Of a DNA stretch of 64,000 bases, positions 24,354-35,046 are shown one piece after another. The stretch comes from Pseudopyrenochaeta lycopersici (taxonomy: Eukaryota > Ascomycota > Dothideomycetes > Pleosporales > Pseudopyrenochaetaceae). The notes below the pieces were generated by a model that did no database searches, was not told the DNA's origin, and worked only from the letters and a program-made list of their open reading frames with translations. Location: assembly GCA_003313425.1 (NCBI GenBank), contig NHZP01000016.1, positions 248,001-312,000 of the forward strand, in the 5' to 3' direction. The stretch's first letter is position 1. Every line of letters begins with the position of its first letter. The position numbers were made by a program, and so were the translations under genes.

Positions 24354-26531
24354 ATGACAGCGATTGAGGAGCTGGGGACGCATCTTCAGTCGCTACAGGC
24401 ACTGAAGGCGCCCGGAGTTACACCAACCAAAGTCAAGGCCATCACCAAGATATGCGTAGACAATATTCAGGTATGCCGGTCGCGCGGTCTTTTCTACATG
24501 TCCCACTCGTACAGGATCCATACTAAGGCTTTGTTCGCATTGTAGTTTGACACGGCCATCGTCCAGAAAATCCTTCAACAGTTACAGAACAGCGCCGCCA
24601 CACATAAACTCGGAGTGCTATACGTTGTAGATTCAGTCGCCCGACAATGGGTAGAAAAGGCTAAGCTGGCTGGTCAGGCTGTGTCCAAGAACGCAGCACC
24701 AGGAACATATGCTTCAGGCGTGCAATTAATACGAGATGTGCTTCCCGTTGCTATGACCAACCTCCTCCAGTCAGCGCCCGACAACCAGAAAGAGAAAATA
24801 TCGAAACTCTTAGATATCTGGGAGCGTGGACAAACCTTTCCGCCTGAGATGCTCGCAGCCTTCAAGCAGCAGCTGAACAGTGGCCAGAACAGTGAGCCTT
24901 TCGAACCCTTTTCACTTCTTCCGTCTAATTTTTTCTGCTCCAGACGCCTATGAGCCACCAAGTCCGCCAAAGGGTAACGGTGCAGCGAAACCTTTCTCCG
25001 CTCAGACTAATCAACAGCCAATACTTCCTCAAACTCACGCGCAGGTGCCAGTGGCGCAGGATCCAAGTGCTGTCTTTGCTGCGCTGGCTGGCTTCAGCCA
25101 GCAAACTGCCCAAACTAACGGTGCGCCTGTAGTACCGCCTGCATTTCCTTTAGTACAGAGCGTGGTACCACCACCACCACCTCCTCCTCCAGGATTTGTG
25201 CCTCCACCACCCCCTGGAGCTAATGGGCAGTCAGGTTTGCCTCCACCACCTGCTGGAATGAATGATTTAGCAGGGCAAATTCTACAGGCTATGAGCGCAG
25301 GATCCATCGCACCTGATCAAGCCATACAGGTACTGAATGCGTTAGCTGCCGCTCAGGGTGGCGGAATGCCACTGCCACCGCTGCAGACGCCAGTAGTTCC
25401 CCAAGCACAAGCGCAGACCCAGCCTGCTGCACTGAATGGTGGACAGCCAGACCGGTATGAACAGCACGACACTAGAATGCGAGACCGTAGCCGTTCACCT
25501 GATTATCAACGTCGCCGGTCTCCTGTGCATAGATCTCCGCCAAGTACAAATCGTCGGGAGAGTCCCACTTATGGTGTTTACGACCCTAATGCAGGTCCTG
25601 ATGGTAATGCACAACGATTTGAGCGAGGTGAGCGCGGCCGTGGCCGTGGTAAACAAAAGGGTGGCCGTAATGCCAATAATGAGTATCGTCAACGTACGCC
25701 CCCCCGACGACAGCCAAGTCCATCTAGAAATGCATATAGCCAGTCAAAGTTTATCGACTGGGATGATAGTCTACCGCGCGATCACATCAGAGTCCTCAGC
25801 CGTACATTATTCGTAGGTGGTGCTGGCGGAACAGAAGGTGAGATTCGGAGCATTTTCGCTCGCTTCGGTAGAGTCCAGACGTGCATTGTCAACCAAGATA
25901 AGCGACATGCTTTCGTCAAAATGTTGACCCGCCCTGATGCTGTGGCTGCCAAAGAGGGTATGGACAGCCTTCAAGATCCCGCTGCTCAGTCAAAGGCGCG
26001 ACAGGTGAGGATACATTGTGTTCAGGTAACAGCACGTACTAATACTGTTAGACCCGATGGGGAGTTGGGTTTGGGCCACGCGACTGCAGTGACTATCAGA
26101 CCGGCATTAGTGTGATACCTCTCTCGCGACTTACCGATGCTGATCGGAAGTGGGCTTTGACTGCGGAATATGGCGGAACCGGCGGCCGGCCGTTGGAAGG
26201 AGGTATGGTAATGGAAGAGCCTGACATCGAGATTGGCGCAGGAGTTTCTTCCAAAGGCAAGTAGTTTGTTCCTTTTATTCTTTCCAGTATTAACAGACTT
26301 CCAGCTATCAGCCGACGAGTTCCTACCGATGCTCCACGTGGAGGACGTGGAGGTTTCAATGGCCGAGGAGATTTTGGCGGACGTGGAGGTGGCTTTGAAA
26401 ATGGTCCACCAAAGTCTCGTAAGCAAGATCGTTCAGCCAACGACCCTCGCCATATTTCCCCCCGACCAGAGCAAGGCGTCGCGGTGCCGCCTGCTGTGCC
26501 AGGATTTGGCTTCCAACTCCCAGGATTTTAA
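24354..26531 (+). CDS. SEB1: Seb1/Nrd1-type CTD-interacting RNA-binding protein (651 aa)
   Basis: Seb1/Nrd1 proteins bind the RNA polymerase II C-terminal domain and nascent RNA and act in transcription termination and 3'-end processing. Exons: 24354-24470, 24546-24891, 24944-26004, 26052-26256 and 26305-26531. Domain order: an N-terminal CID (about residues 1-150; KLGVLYVVDSVARQW, ISKLLDIWERGQTFP), a long Pro/Gln-rich linker with poly-Pro runs, an RS/RD-rich segment (RDRSRSPDYQRRRSP), one RRM at about 440-530 (RTLFVGGAGG as RNP2-like, RHAFVKM as RNP1-like), the adjoining WGVGFGPRDCSDYQTGISVIP block typical of this family, and an RGG-rich tail ending FGFQLPGF. The last intron appears to be GC-AG (26257-26304). 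Assignment is strong from CID plus RRM plus downstream block. Confidence 0.9.
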
Positions 26532-27288
26532 TAACCCAAGCATGGTAATACAGTCTGTCAAGCTTTCGGGCTTTCCTTTCATAGGCGGCTCCTAAGAGAG
26601 ACGGGCTCTACTCGTAGCAGAGGATCCTAGCGCCTTCTAACTTTGGCTACGTGCCATGTGATATCCACTTATACGTTTGATTGCGAATTCCTGTCGGAGG
26701 TATTCTACGGCATCTTGCGGGTGGCTGGTCTGCTTCGGATGTTCAAAAGCATAGCAAGGCGTTGTGGCGACATGTATTGAACGCTGGACTCGTTGGCTAT
26801 TACGGCTCTCATGACCGATCCCGAGTCACTGGCATAGACTGACACCTTCTTTCTCTGACTCACTGGCTGAGCGTGTCACATGTATGATTACGATGATCCC
26901 ATCTTCCTTGGGGTTGCATCTATTCCTCCTAATAGCAAAGTGCTCGATGGTATTTCACAATAAAAGCTCACTAGTCTCTGAAACTAAATCTGCTCCTGCA
27001 TGAGTGCCGGGTATTCGTTGATGATCTGAATACCAAGCCTGTCAATATATGTCACTCTTTACAACAGGCGCCGCAGAAAGAGGAAAGTGGAGATGTTCTT
27101 GGTGGGGTGGACTATGTTCAATTTACTGACAAGGCAGAAGCCATGCCATGTTCTTCCACGCGCCTTATCTATGCACATATCTGATTATGTATAGTACAAA
27201 AGCCCTCTATATTAATACTTTTTGTGCGTTCTGTTCACTCTCGCCCTTGTTCGGCGTTCATTCTCCCCCTTTCGAGAGAACGATCATC
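26532..27288. other. convergent intergenic spacer
   Basis: About 760 bp between the 3' ends of the SEB1-like and CLPTM1-family genes. It should contain both 3' UTRs; no other feature was seen. Confidence 0.5.
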
Positions 27289-29356
27289 TTACTTCTTTCT
27301 CTGCTTCGCCTGGCCCTTTTGCTGACTTCCCGAAGCTTTTCCAGTGGCCTTGTCCTTCTCAGCCTTTGCCAGTTTCTCCTGATCCGGCACCTTTAAGCTC
27401 TTATCGCCGTCTGGGTGAGCCGTGAGTGGCTTGTTCGCATCCTTCTCTTCGACTTCTTCGTCATCGCCACCTTGTCCGAATTCGTTGACACGGCTGTAGT
27501 CGACCTTGTACTTCCAGGTTTGGAACAGGTAGACAAAGAAGATGACATCGTCTCGCAGAGTAGCGAGACGATGGAGAGTCGGCATCTTGATTGTGAAAGC
27601 GAAGAGGTCATCGATGAAGGTGTTCAAGAACTTGTACGTCATGGCGCGGCCGGGCATATGCGCAACAGACTGCAGACGGTAGTTGATGTAGAGCGAGGGG
27701 ACCATCATGAGGAAACCATAGGCGTATACAGAGCCGACGAGCGTAGTGATGATGAACGAGTACCAAGACTTGTGGGTCTCGTACATGAGCGAGTAGATTG
27801 CGTATGCGATTACAAGAGGCACCGCGACCATGTACATGTACCTGAAAGCGATTTGGTCATACTCTTCCGTCTTCTTTTCGGTCTCAGAAAGTACGTGCTT
27901 ATCCTCAAAGACGATGGTGTATGGCAGCAAAGAGCCGGGCGCTGTTTGGCGCACACGGACATTTACCGATTTGGTGATCTTCCACGCTTCAATTGCCATG
28001 CCCATTCCTTGGCCGAAAAGAATCATCCACGAGGTGTTCTCGTTGTTGTCGAGTAGGTACAGGAAGATGACGGCTTGCATAAAGACGTTGGCTAGGATGG
28101 AGCGGACCGAGGTACCAACGTTGTCCTTCTTCTTGCGCCAATGCTGTACATCGTTCTTGAAAGCGAGCATCTCGAAGATCATGTGGAAGACGGATACAAC
28201 AGCAGTGATTGCAAGTAGGTAGGAGTTGCTGTCGATGAGAATCTCCTTGAACATTTCCATCTCTGAGCCGTCACCACCGCCTGGAGTGGATTGGCCTGCT
28301 TGGGCAGCTCTGGCGTTGGCGTGAAGGTTCTCGTCCACCGAAGCAAACAAGTTGTATTTCCAGTGGGCGAGGTTGTTGAGCTTGACGTTCAGCGGAAGTG
28401 TTGTGACGGTATCATTAAGCTCAATCATGTGCTTCTTGAGCTGCCAGAAGGTGTTTGTGAAGAGAATAGGATAGTACCATCCATGCTGGCCAGACGCATC
28501 TCGTGCACCGCTAACCTCGAGCTGAACGAATCTCCTGGGGCCAGGGTGCATGTTGATGTAGGGGAGTATACCAGCGTCCGGAATGAGGGAGATGGTGAAA
28601 TTGGGGTGGTAGTACGAAGCAACAAGCTTGGGCGCCTTCTTTTCCTCTTCGGTTTCCGGATCCTCCTTCTCTGGCATGTCGCTCAGTAGGTTCCTCGTCT
28701 TGGCAATCTTTTTCTTAGGCTGATACTGCGTCAATGGCTGAATGAAGTGGTACGCCTTGGAGGTGTCATAGCCGGGTTGCATGGGATCCAGGACGTTACC
28801 GCTCTGGGCGACATAGAAATGAGCCAGCAGTGTTGCATTGTGTTGCACTTCCTTTGGCACCTTGAACTCGGTGTGGATCTCCCTGTTCTGCTTGTAGTCT
28901 CCGAAGACGAAGTGCTTCTCGTTGATCAGGAGCGACTCTTTGGGCATCGTCTTGAGTGGAGGCATGGCGACCGACGGCGAGATGTACATGAGAATATCGA
29001 GCTCAGTGCCCACAGGCCACATGGGCGCAATATTCCACGGCACCTGGCTGACCTCGACTCCCGGCTCGAGTTGGCGCGGACGTCTGTCCCAGGCGGGAAT
29101 CACGACGCTGGCGCCATTTGCGGTGGTAGACGCGACAGAACCGCCTTGGGCGGGGTCGGTGACCGGCGCTTTGGCAGGCTGGGGCATGATATATTTCATG
29201 CCGCCTTGGATGAGAAGGAAGATGCCAATGCTCTGAGCAATTGTCCTAAACGTCTACCGCGAGAGATATTAGCAATGCGTCGCATATCGAGGGACCACGC
29301 AGTGCGCCACTTACACTCTTGCCCTCCTCGGCCGGTGGTGCCTGTGCCTCGGGCAT
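27289..29356 (-). CDS. CLPTM1-family ER/Golgi membrane protein (668 aa)
   Basis: Member of the CLPTM1 family (human CLPTM1/CLPTM1L), polytopic membrane proteins; CLPTM1 restrains receptor trafficking and CLPTM1L is a lipid (GlcN-PI) scramblase in GPI synthesis. Two exons: 29315-29356 (14 codons) and 27289-29253, with a 61-bp intron. The start ATG at 29354-29356 gives MPEAQAPPAEEGKS, then an N-terminal helix (AQSIGIFLLIQGGMKYIMP), a large luminal domain (about residues 60-350, e.g. PGPRRFVQLEVSG, WQLKKHMIELNDTVTTLP), then about five hydrophobic segments including AFKNDVQHWRKKKDNVGTSVR and SWYSFIITTLVGSVYAYGFL. LPTLHRLATLRDDVIF-like DDLFAFTIKMPTLHRLATLR and a Lys-rich tail are family hallmarks. 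Divergent from the LOG gene. Confidence 0.93.
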
Positions 29357-29794
29357 GATTGCAGACTTCTGCGGAATCGAGTGATTCCGTGGTGATAAGA
29401 GTCACAAAAATTGAAGCAAGCAGATGCGTAGTCGGAAACAACGCAGGTTGAAAAGACAGACTGCGAAGGAATCACATAGACGCCAAGGGACCGCGGCTTT
29501 CGGACCTAAGCGCGACCCAGGGTCCTGGCCAACAGGAACCCGGCTGGTGGCACGGGATAGCCAAGTGACGAAACATGCTGCTTCTGCGGCTTAGTCTACC
29601 GGATTGCAGCTATGAGTCGACGCAAACGTGGAGCATCATGCGGCCAGCGTCTTACTTCGCGTTGACGGATATATAATTGGACACCCTTTTTTTTGGTACA
29701 CGTTCTATGCCCCTCTCTCGACACGTCAACGCCCTAGAGATTTCCGTTCCGACCCTCATTCCGAACGCTTCAAGACATATTAGCAGCAACAAGC
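29357..29794. promoter_or_regulatory. divergent promoter region, CLPTM1-family / LOG
   Basis: This 438-bp spacer separates two divergent starts. It includes a TATA-like ATATATAAT at about 29669 upstream of the LOG start. No regulator site can be named. Confidence 0.5.
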
Positions 29795-30606
29795 ATGGCG
29801 AACGACGCAACCGCCAACAATGGCACGGCGAAGCAGCCCGTGGTCTGCGTATTGTACTATTTGTGCCCTTTCCAGCCTTTTCCTTGCTGCATGCTGACGG
29901 CTATAGCTGCGGCGCCTCTGAAGGCAAATCCCCCGTCCACATGGCTGCGGCACGCTCGCTCGCCCAGGCCCTTCACAAATCCAACACCAAGCTGGTCTAC
30001 GGGGGCGGCACTGTAGGCCTTATGGGTGAGGTTGCGCGCACCCTGGTGTCTCTTTCCGGGCCTGACGCTGTCCATGGTACGTCTTGCCCCCGCTTACTCT
30101 CAATCTACTTGTCCGCGCACAACTACATACTGAGCTGTTGTATCTTGTCTCTAGGAATCATTCCCCAGCCCCTTGTCAAGTTCGAGCAGCACCACGATCC
30201 CAACTCGACCTCGGGCCATTCAATCGACGCCTCCATCTACGGCCGCACAACTATCGTAAAGGACATGCACACGCGAAAACAGATGATGGCTCGCGAGGTC
30301 GTGGAAGGCGGGCCTGGCGGTGGCTTCGTCGCACTATCTGGTGGCTACGGCACATTTGAAGAGCTCATGGAGGTGACGACATGGAACCAACTTGGCATCC
30401 ATTCCATGCCAGTCATCATCTACAATGTCGACAACTACTGGACCGGATTGATCGAGTGGGTCAAGAATGCAGTGACGAGTGGCTTCATAGCACCCACCAA
30501 CGCGGGCATCTTGTCCGAGGCACGGAGCGCCGATGAGGTTGTAACGTGCTTGAACGAGTATGAAAATGCGCCGGGAAGGTTCAATCTGACATGGGATGAG
30601 CAATAA
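29795..30606 (+). CDS. LOG-family phosphoribohydrolase (226 aa)
   Basis: LOG enzymes (LONELY GUY; often mis-annotated lysine decarboxylases) release free cytokinin or nucleobase from nucleoside 5'-monophosphates. Exons: 29795-29853, 29907-30076 and 30155-30606; the first junction restores VCVFCGASEGKSP and the second restores DAVHGIIPQPL. The start is ATG 29795 (MANDATANNG). Diagnostic motifs are YGGGTVGLMGEVA, then MHTRKQMM and SGGYGTFEELMEVTTW, which provide the Arg and the Glu pair of the active site. The usual PGGxGTxxE has Ser instead of Pro at its first position. It is a single-domain protein without a signal peptide. No cytochrome P450 or isopentenyltransferase lies nearby, so a cytokinin pathway cluster is not indicated. 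Confidence 0.92.
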
Positions 30607-33108
30607 GTCGGCCGGGATTGAGCAGCTGTAAACAGCATTGAGACGGAGGAAATTGAACCTCTTGCAAGAGTTCAATGGGCTACCAGTATATTGAAGTTCG
30701 TACAGCACTATGCATTAGTGACGGCGTTAGAGCTTTTGCATTCTTCAACGGGCACCAAGCCGGAAGAACTAGAGGTAGATTTTATCTAGAACGACGGGCA
30801 ACTCAATCTTATATACCATAAGCTACAGCCACGGACTGTTTTCCATCCGTAAAGCCGGGATCGATCGAAGATTGATCGCCCAAAACCCCAGAATGCGCAA
30901 CCCGCGGACTACGCATCCGCAGCGTTCCGGACGCCCAATCATAAATGCTTAACCAGCGCCTCCCCCTCGCATTGTTGCCTCAGGACCATACTGGTGATTT
31001 GTGCATGAGGTAACACCGATATCACCGTCTTATCCCCAATTACTAATCCCTAGTCATCACGCGCTTCATTCATTCCGTCGTGGTGGTGCGGGCTGGGGAC
31101 TAATAAGAAGGGCAGGCACAACCCACGCAGGGAGGTCAGCCACACTGAACAACAGCTCTCTCTGAGTGCGTTGTCCTGGGTTGCTCGCCTTCAAAGCCAA
31201 AAACAGCACGATGACCAGAGCCACGATGAAAAGGTCGTCATCTAGGAGTTGTGAGGTGCGGTTGCTCACACCGTCCAGACACGACGACTACCTCGAGCAG
31301 TCCTCGAGCCGGAAATGTACACAATCTTTTCGCTGAGCATCGCCATCTGCTAGGTAAGTTGTCTTCGCAAAATCTGCGTCCTGGAAGCTCACTGCGACGA
31401 GCACAACGACCGAGCCAGCGCCAAATCGCTCTGATTAACGCCTCAATCAAATCGTCTGGGTTCCACAGCAGACATAATTTTGTGTGCGACAAGCTGATTC
31501 CATCTGGCGACACCGTCGTGCCATAACGCCAAATCTAAAAGGCGACCAGCTTTCGTTTTCAGCTGGGTGTGAACGTCGAGGTCGACGAGAGCAAGAGTTG
31601 TTTTAAATATTGTCGCAGACGGACCAAATCCGCTCTTTACATGGTCTGGCCGGCTCATCTTTCTAATTCTGCGCACTGCTGACGTTTGACAGAAGAACGA
31701 GTCTTGCGAGTGCGTATCGCCGTGTCTGCCGGATTCGAATACGCTGCTATCTGGTCTCCTTTCTGGTCTCCACTTCTCTTGTTTCACATTGTTCTGCAGT
31801 CTTCCGCCACTCTTTCCCGCTCAGCTCCGCCCCTCGCGACAAGGTCCATTTCCGTAAGCGTCCGGCGAGTCAGTGCGCTGATCAGGAGTCGATCTGCCCA
31901 GCGGAACGTATCTCTCCACGGCACTTGCAAAGCAAATGTGGATCCAATCCAACAAAAAGTGCGCCTAGAGCATTGTCGAAAAGTGCCCCGCCAACAAAAC
32001 GTGGCCTTTGTCTACAATGCTCTAGGTCGCAACGTCCTCTATGCAAGGATGCCGTATTCATTTGCCTCGTTGGATGCAACAAGTTCAATCTGGCGCGAGA
32101 GCGATTTTACGGATACGCTCCCAATCGGCTTAGGCTCGCGATGCAACCCCTGCATCCATCCCCATCGAATCGTTGCCGCCAAGCATGTCATTTACGGCTG
32201 GGCCAACAGCAGTGGACGCTGATCTGAATCCACATCTCAGTTCCGAATCGCCTCTGCAACAATATTTCTCCTGCGGATCGTTCGATGATGGTGTGCAACA
32301 CAAAATAGGAGCAAGACGAATTGGCGAATCCGTGTCAGAGCTTTGACCGGCATGAGCTCCGCCGTTGCACCTAGTCTTACGGGAGGACTCACGGAAGCCC
32401 ACTCATGACTTCCCAGCGTATCATGTAGGCCCCGTTGGGGCCTCCGGCAAATCCGTCTCAGGGTCCAATACGTCCAGGATCTCGGCGCCGTCTAGATGTC
32501 GCTAACATAGCCAGCCCCAGGCTTGGCAGCGACATTGGGCAAGGGTCAATGTTATGTCGAAAATCCTCCAAGGACTTGGCGTCTTCTAAGAATTTCACCT
32601 TCCTAGATGGGTCCCATGAGAATACTGACCAGAGGCAAGAGACATCTATTCCATTCTTTTGTAGAGTGGATGGAATTGGGCAGTTACCCCTCTGTCGCGT
32701 AAGTGGATCATGTCTACGCGTGGCCAAGGAGCTTTCCGCGGACCAGGCTTTTTCGATTAGGCGAAGTCGAAAGGGTGGAGAAACTGAGGCCAAACCGGTC
32801 CTTAGATCCACCGTGCATGACGACGGCTGCAGTTCTATACCAACTTTGTTGGTGTTCCACCAGTTGTTGGACAAGCGCGAATATCGCGTGCGTGAGCGAG
32901 TGCAACGGGTGACGTACTATACTCAGCCCCCTTTCGGCTCGCAAATGCTCCAGATTTCATCGGCCCAGTGAGCCGTGCGCACGGGAAATCTCCCCAAAAG
33001 TCGACACAGTTCGCTAGAAGGGCCGCAATTACGGTGCCGCCGCCGTATATATGGTAGCGTCTCCCTTGTTAAGCCGCGGCCATTCCCACTCTTTCACACC
33101 CAGCAACA
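30607..33108. other. 2.5-kb gene-poor spacer upstream of the desaturase
   Basis: No convincing gene. Open frames of 60-178 codons exist on both strands (for example 31443-31787, 31686-32222, 32435-32971) but they begin with GTG or TTG, overlap one another on opposite strands and show no family-like sequence. A TATA-like TATATATGG at about 33044 and a pyrimidine tract precede the desaturase ATG. Confidence 0.45.
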
Positions 33109-35046
33109 ATGTCGCGCCACAGAATTGTGTCTCCCGAGGAAATCAAGCGCCAGATTGCGCAGGGCGAGCCAGTCGTTATCCATGAGGGATTTGCGCTGAA
33201 CCTCGGACAATGGATCGATAGACACCCTGGCGGTCGCCTGGCAATTCTGCACATGGTGGGCAGAGATGCAACTGACGAAATCAACATGTATGTAGTAAAG
33301 TGCGCGCGTAAAGTTGCTCCCACCCTGCCAGTTTCGGAAATCCCGGCCACACCATCCCCGCCTGGAGGTTGAGTAAGCACCTAACACTGACCTCACCACA
33401 GCTATCACACCAATAAAGCGCTTCTTATGATGACAAAGCATCGCATCGGTCGCGTACAATTACCTTGGGCGAATCTTAATCCGCCCATTCGGTCGCCGGA
33501 TTTCTACAAGAACCTGGAGCTGCGAAAGAAGGGAGCAAAGGCAGAATCTCGACGAGGGCGAAGTGTCGATCTAGGATCCGTGGGTTTTTCCCACACCTCA
33601 TGGCATTGGCATAGTCTTTGGTGCATGCAGCCATCCAAGGCCTCGCTGACAATAATCCCAAGGCTGCTGCCATTATCGGCAAGAAACTGATTGCCAATCC
33701 AGCATGTGTATGCAGAACGACCGGCAAACCCACGACAAGCGACCAAGAGAAACTACCGCTGATCGAAACGGAGCGATCTACGATCAACGCCGCGGAGGAA
33801 AAGAGGAAGCATAGGGAGCAGTATGCAATCGAACAGGAAGAGATAGAGCGCGAAGAGGGCTGGAGAGATAACCCTGCCCTCGATCTCGAAACACAGCAAG
33901 CCATAGTAAATGATTACCGGGTCCTTCATGAGCAGTTCAAAGCGGAAGGACTATACCAGTGTCGCTATTCGGAATACGCCAAAGAGTCGATCCGTTACTC
34001 CTGCCTTTTCGCCGCATTCGTCGGCTTTCTCTACTGCAAGTGGTACCTCACATCTGCTGTATTCCTGGGCTTGTTTTGGGTAACTTTTTTCCGATCTGAA
34101 TCGAGTATTTAGCATGCTGACAAAGTTCCTGTAGCAACAAATCATGTTTACTGCGCACGATGCAGGCCATCGTGGTATTACTGGAAACTTTGTATACGAC
34201 ACCCTCATTGGAGCTTTCATCGCAGATTTCTGCTGCGGTCTCAGCATCGGCTGGTGGAAATCTAGCCACAATGTGCACCACCTCATCACCAACATGCCCG
34301 AGCATGATCCGGACATCCAGAATATTCCTTTGTTCTCCACCTCTCCAACCTACATGAAGTCGATACTCTCCTCCTTCTACAACTTCCAGTTCGTATGGGA
34401 TAGCGCCTGTGACTTCCTAGTCCCCTATCAAAAGTACCTATACTACCCCATCATGGCCCTCGCCCGGTTCAATCTGTATTTCCTGGGCTGGTTACATTTG
34501 TGCTCACCGCGTGCCGCGCAGCTGGGTGCGGCGTCATGGACACGGCCAGTCGAGCTTGTCTTCATGTGCTGCTATTGGTACATCTTCGGATACCTGATAG
34601 TTTGGGTCACCCTTCCTACGTGGCCGATCCGTATTGGCTTTGTCCTTGTTTCTCATCTGATAACCATGGTTCTGCACGTCCAAATCACGCTGTCTCATTG
34701 GGGCATGCCGACCTCTGACCTTGGGCCTACCGAGTCGTTCCCGCAACGCCAACTCCGTACTACCATGGATGTCGACTGCCCTGCATGGCTCGACTGGTTC
34801 CATGGCGGCTTACAATTTCAAGCTGTACATCACCTGTTCCCCCGAGTCCCTAGGCACAATCTTCGCAGAGGCCAGGAGCTTGTGCGCGCGTTTTCTGAGA
34901 AGACCGGCGTCAAGTACCATTGCTATGGATTCGTGCAGGGCAACCGAGTTGTACTGAGCCGCTTGGAGCAGGTTTCCCAGATGGTCAAGATGATGGTCGA
35001 TTGCCAGAAGTTTATGGCTGAGACGGGAGAGAGCGGATTGCATTGA
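33109..35046 (+). CDS. delta-8 sphingolipid desaturase with N-terminal cytochrome b5
   Basis: Introduces the delta-8 double bond in the long-chain base of fungal glucosylceramides, in the ER membrane. The start ATG at 33109 leads into a cytochrome b5 domain (residues about 5-90; heme-binding WIDRHPGGRLAI). The first intron (33288-33401) rejoins EIN to YHTNKALL. The desaturase part has the three His boxes HDAGH, HNVHH and QAVHH (the last Gln replacing His is typical of front-end desaturases), hydrophobic segments between them, and family blocks MPEHDPDIQ, TESFPQRQLRTTMDVDCPAWLDW and LFPRVPRHNLRRGQELV. The last intron (34080-34134) splits LFW/QQIMFTAHDAGH. Between about 33560 and 33720 the reading frame changes and I could not place a normal intron; see findings. 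Function assignment is good; the linker model is not. Confidence 0.85.

Noticed and set aside
31443..32971. Several 100-180-codon open frames on both strands
   Set aside because: They begin at GTG/TTG, overlap each other antisense, and none reads like a known protein or assembles into a spliced gene.
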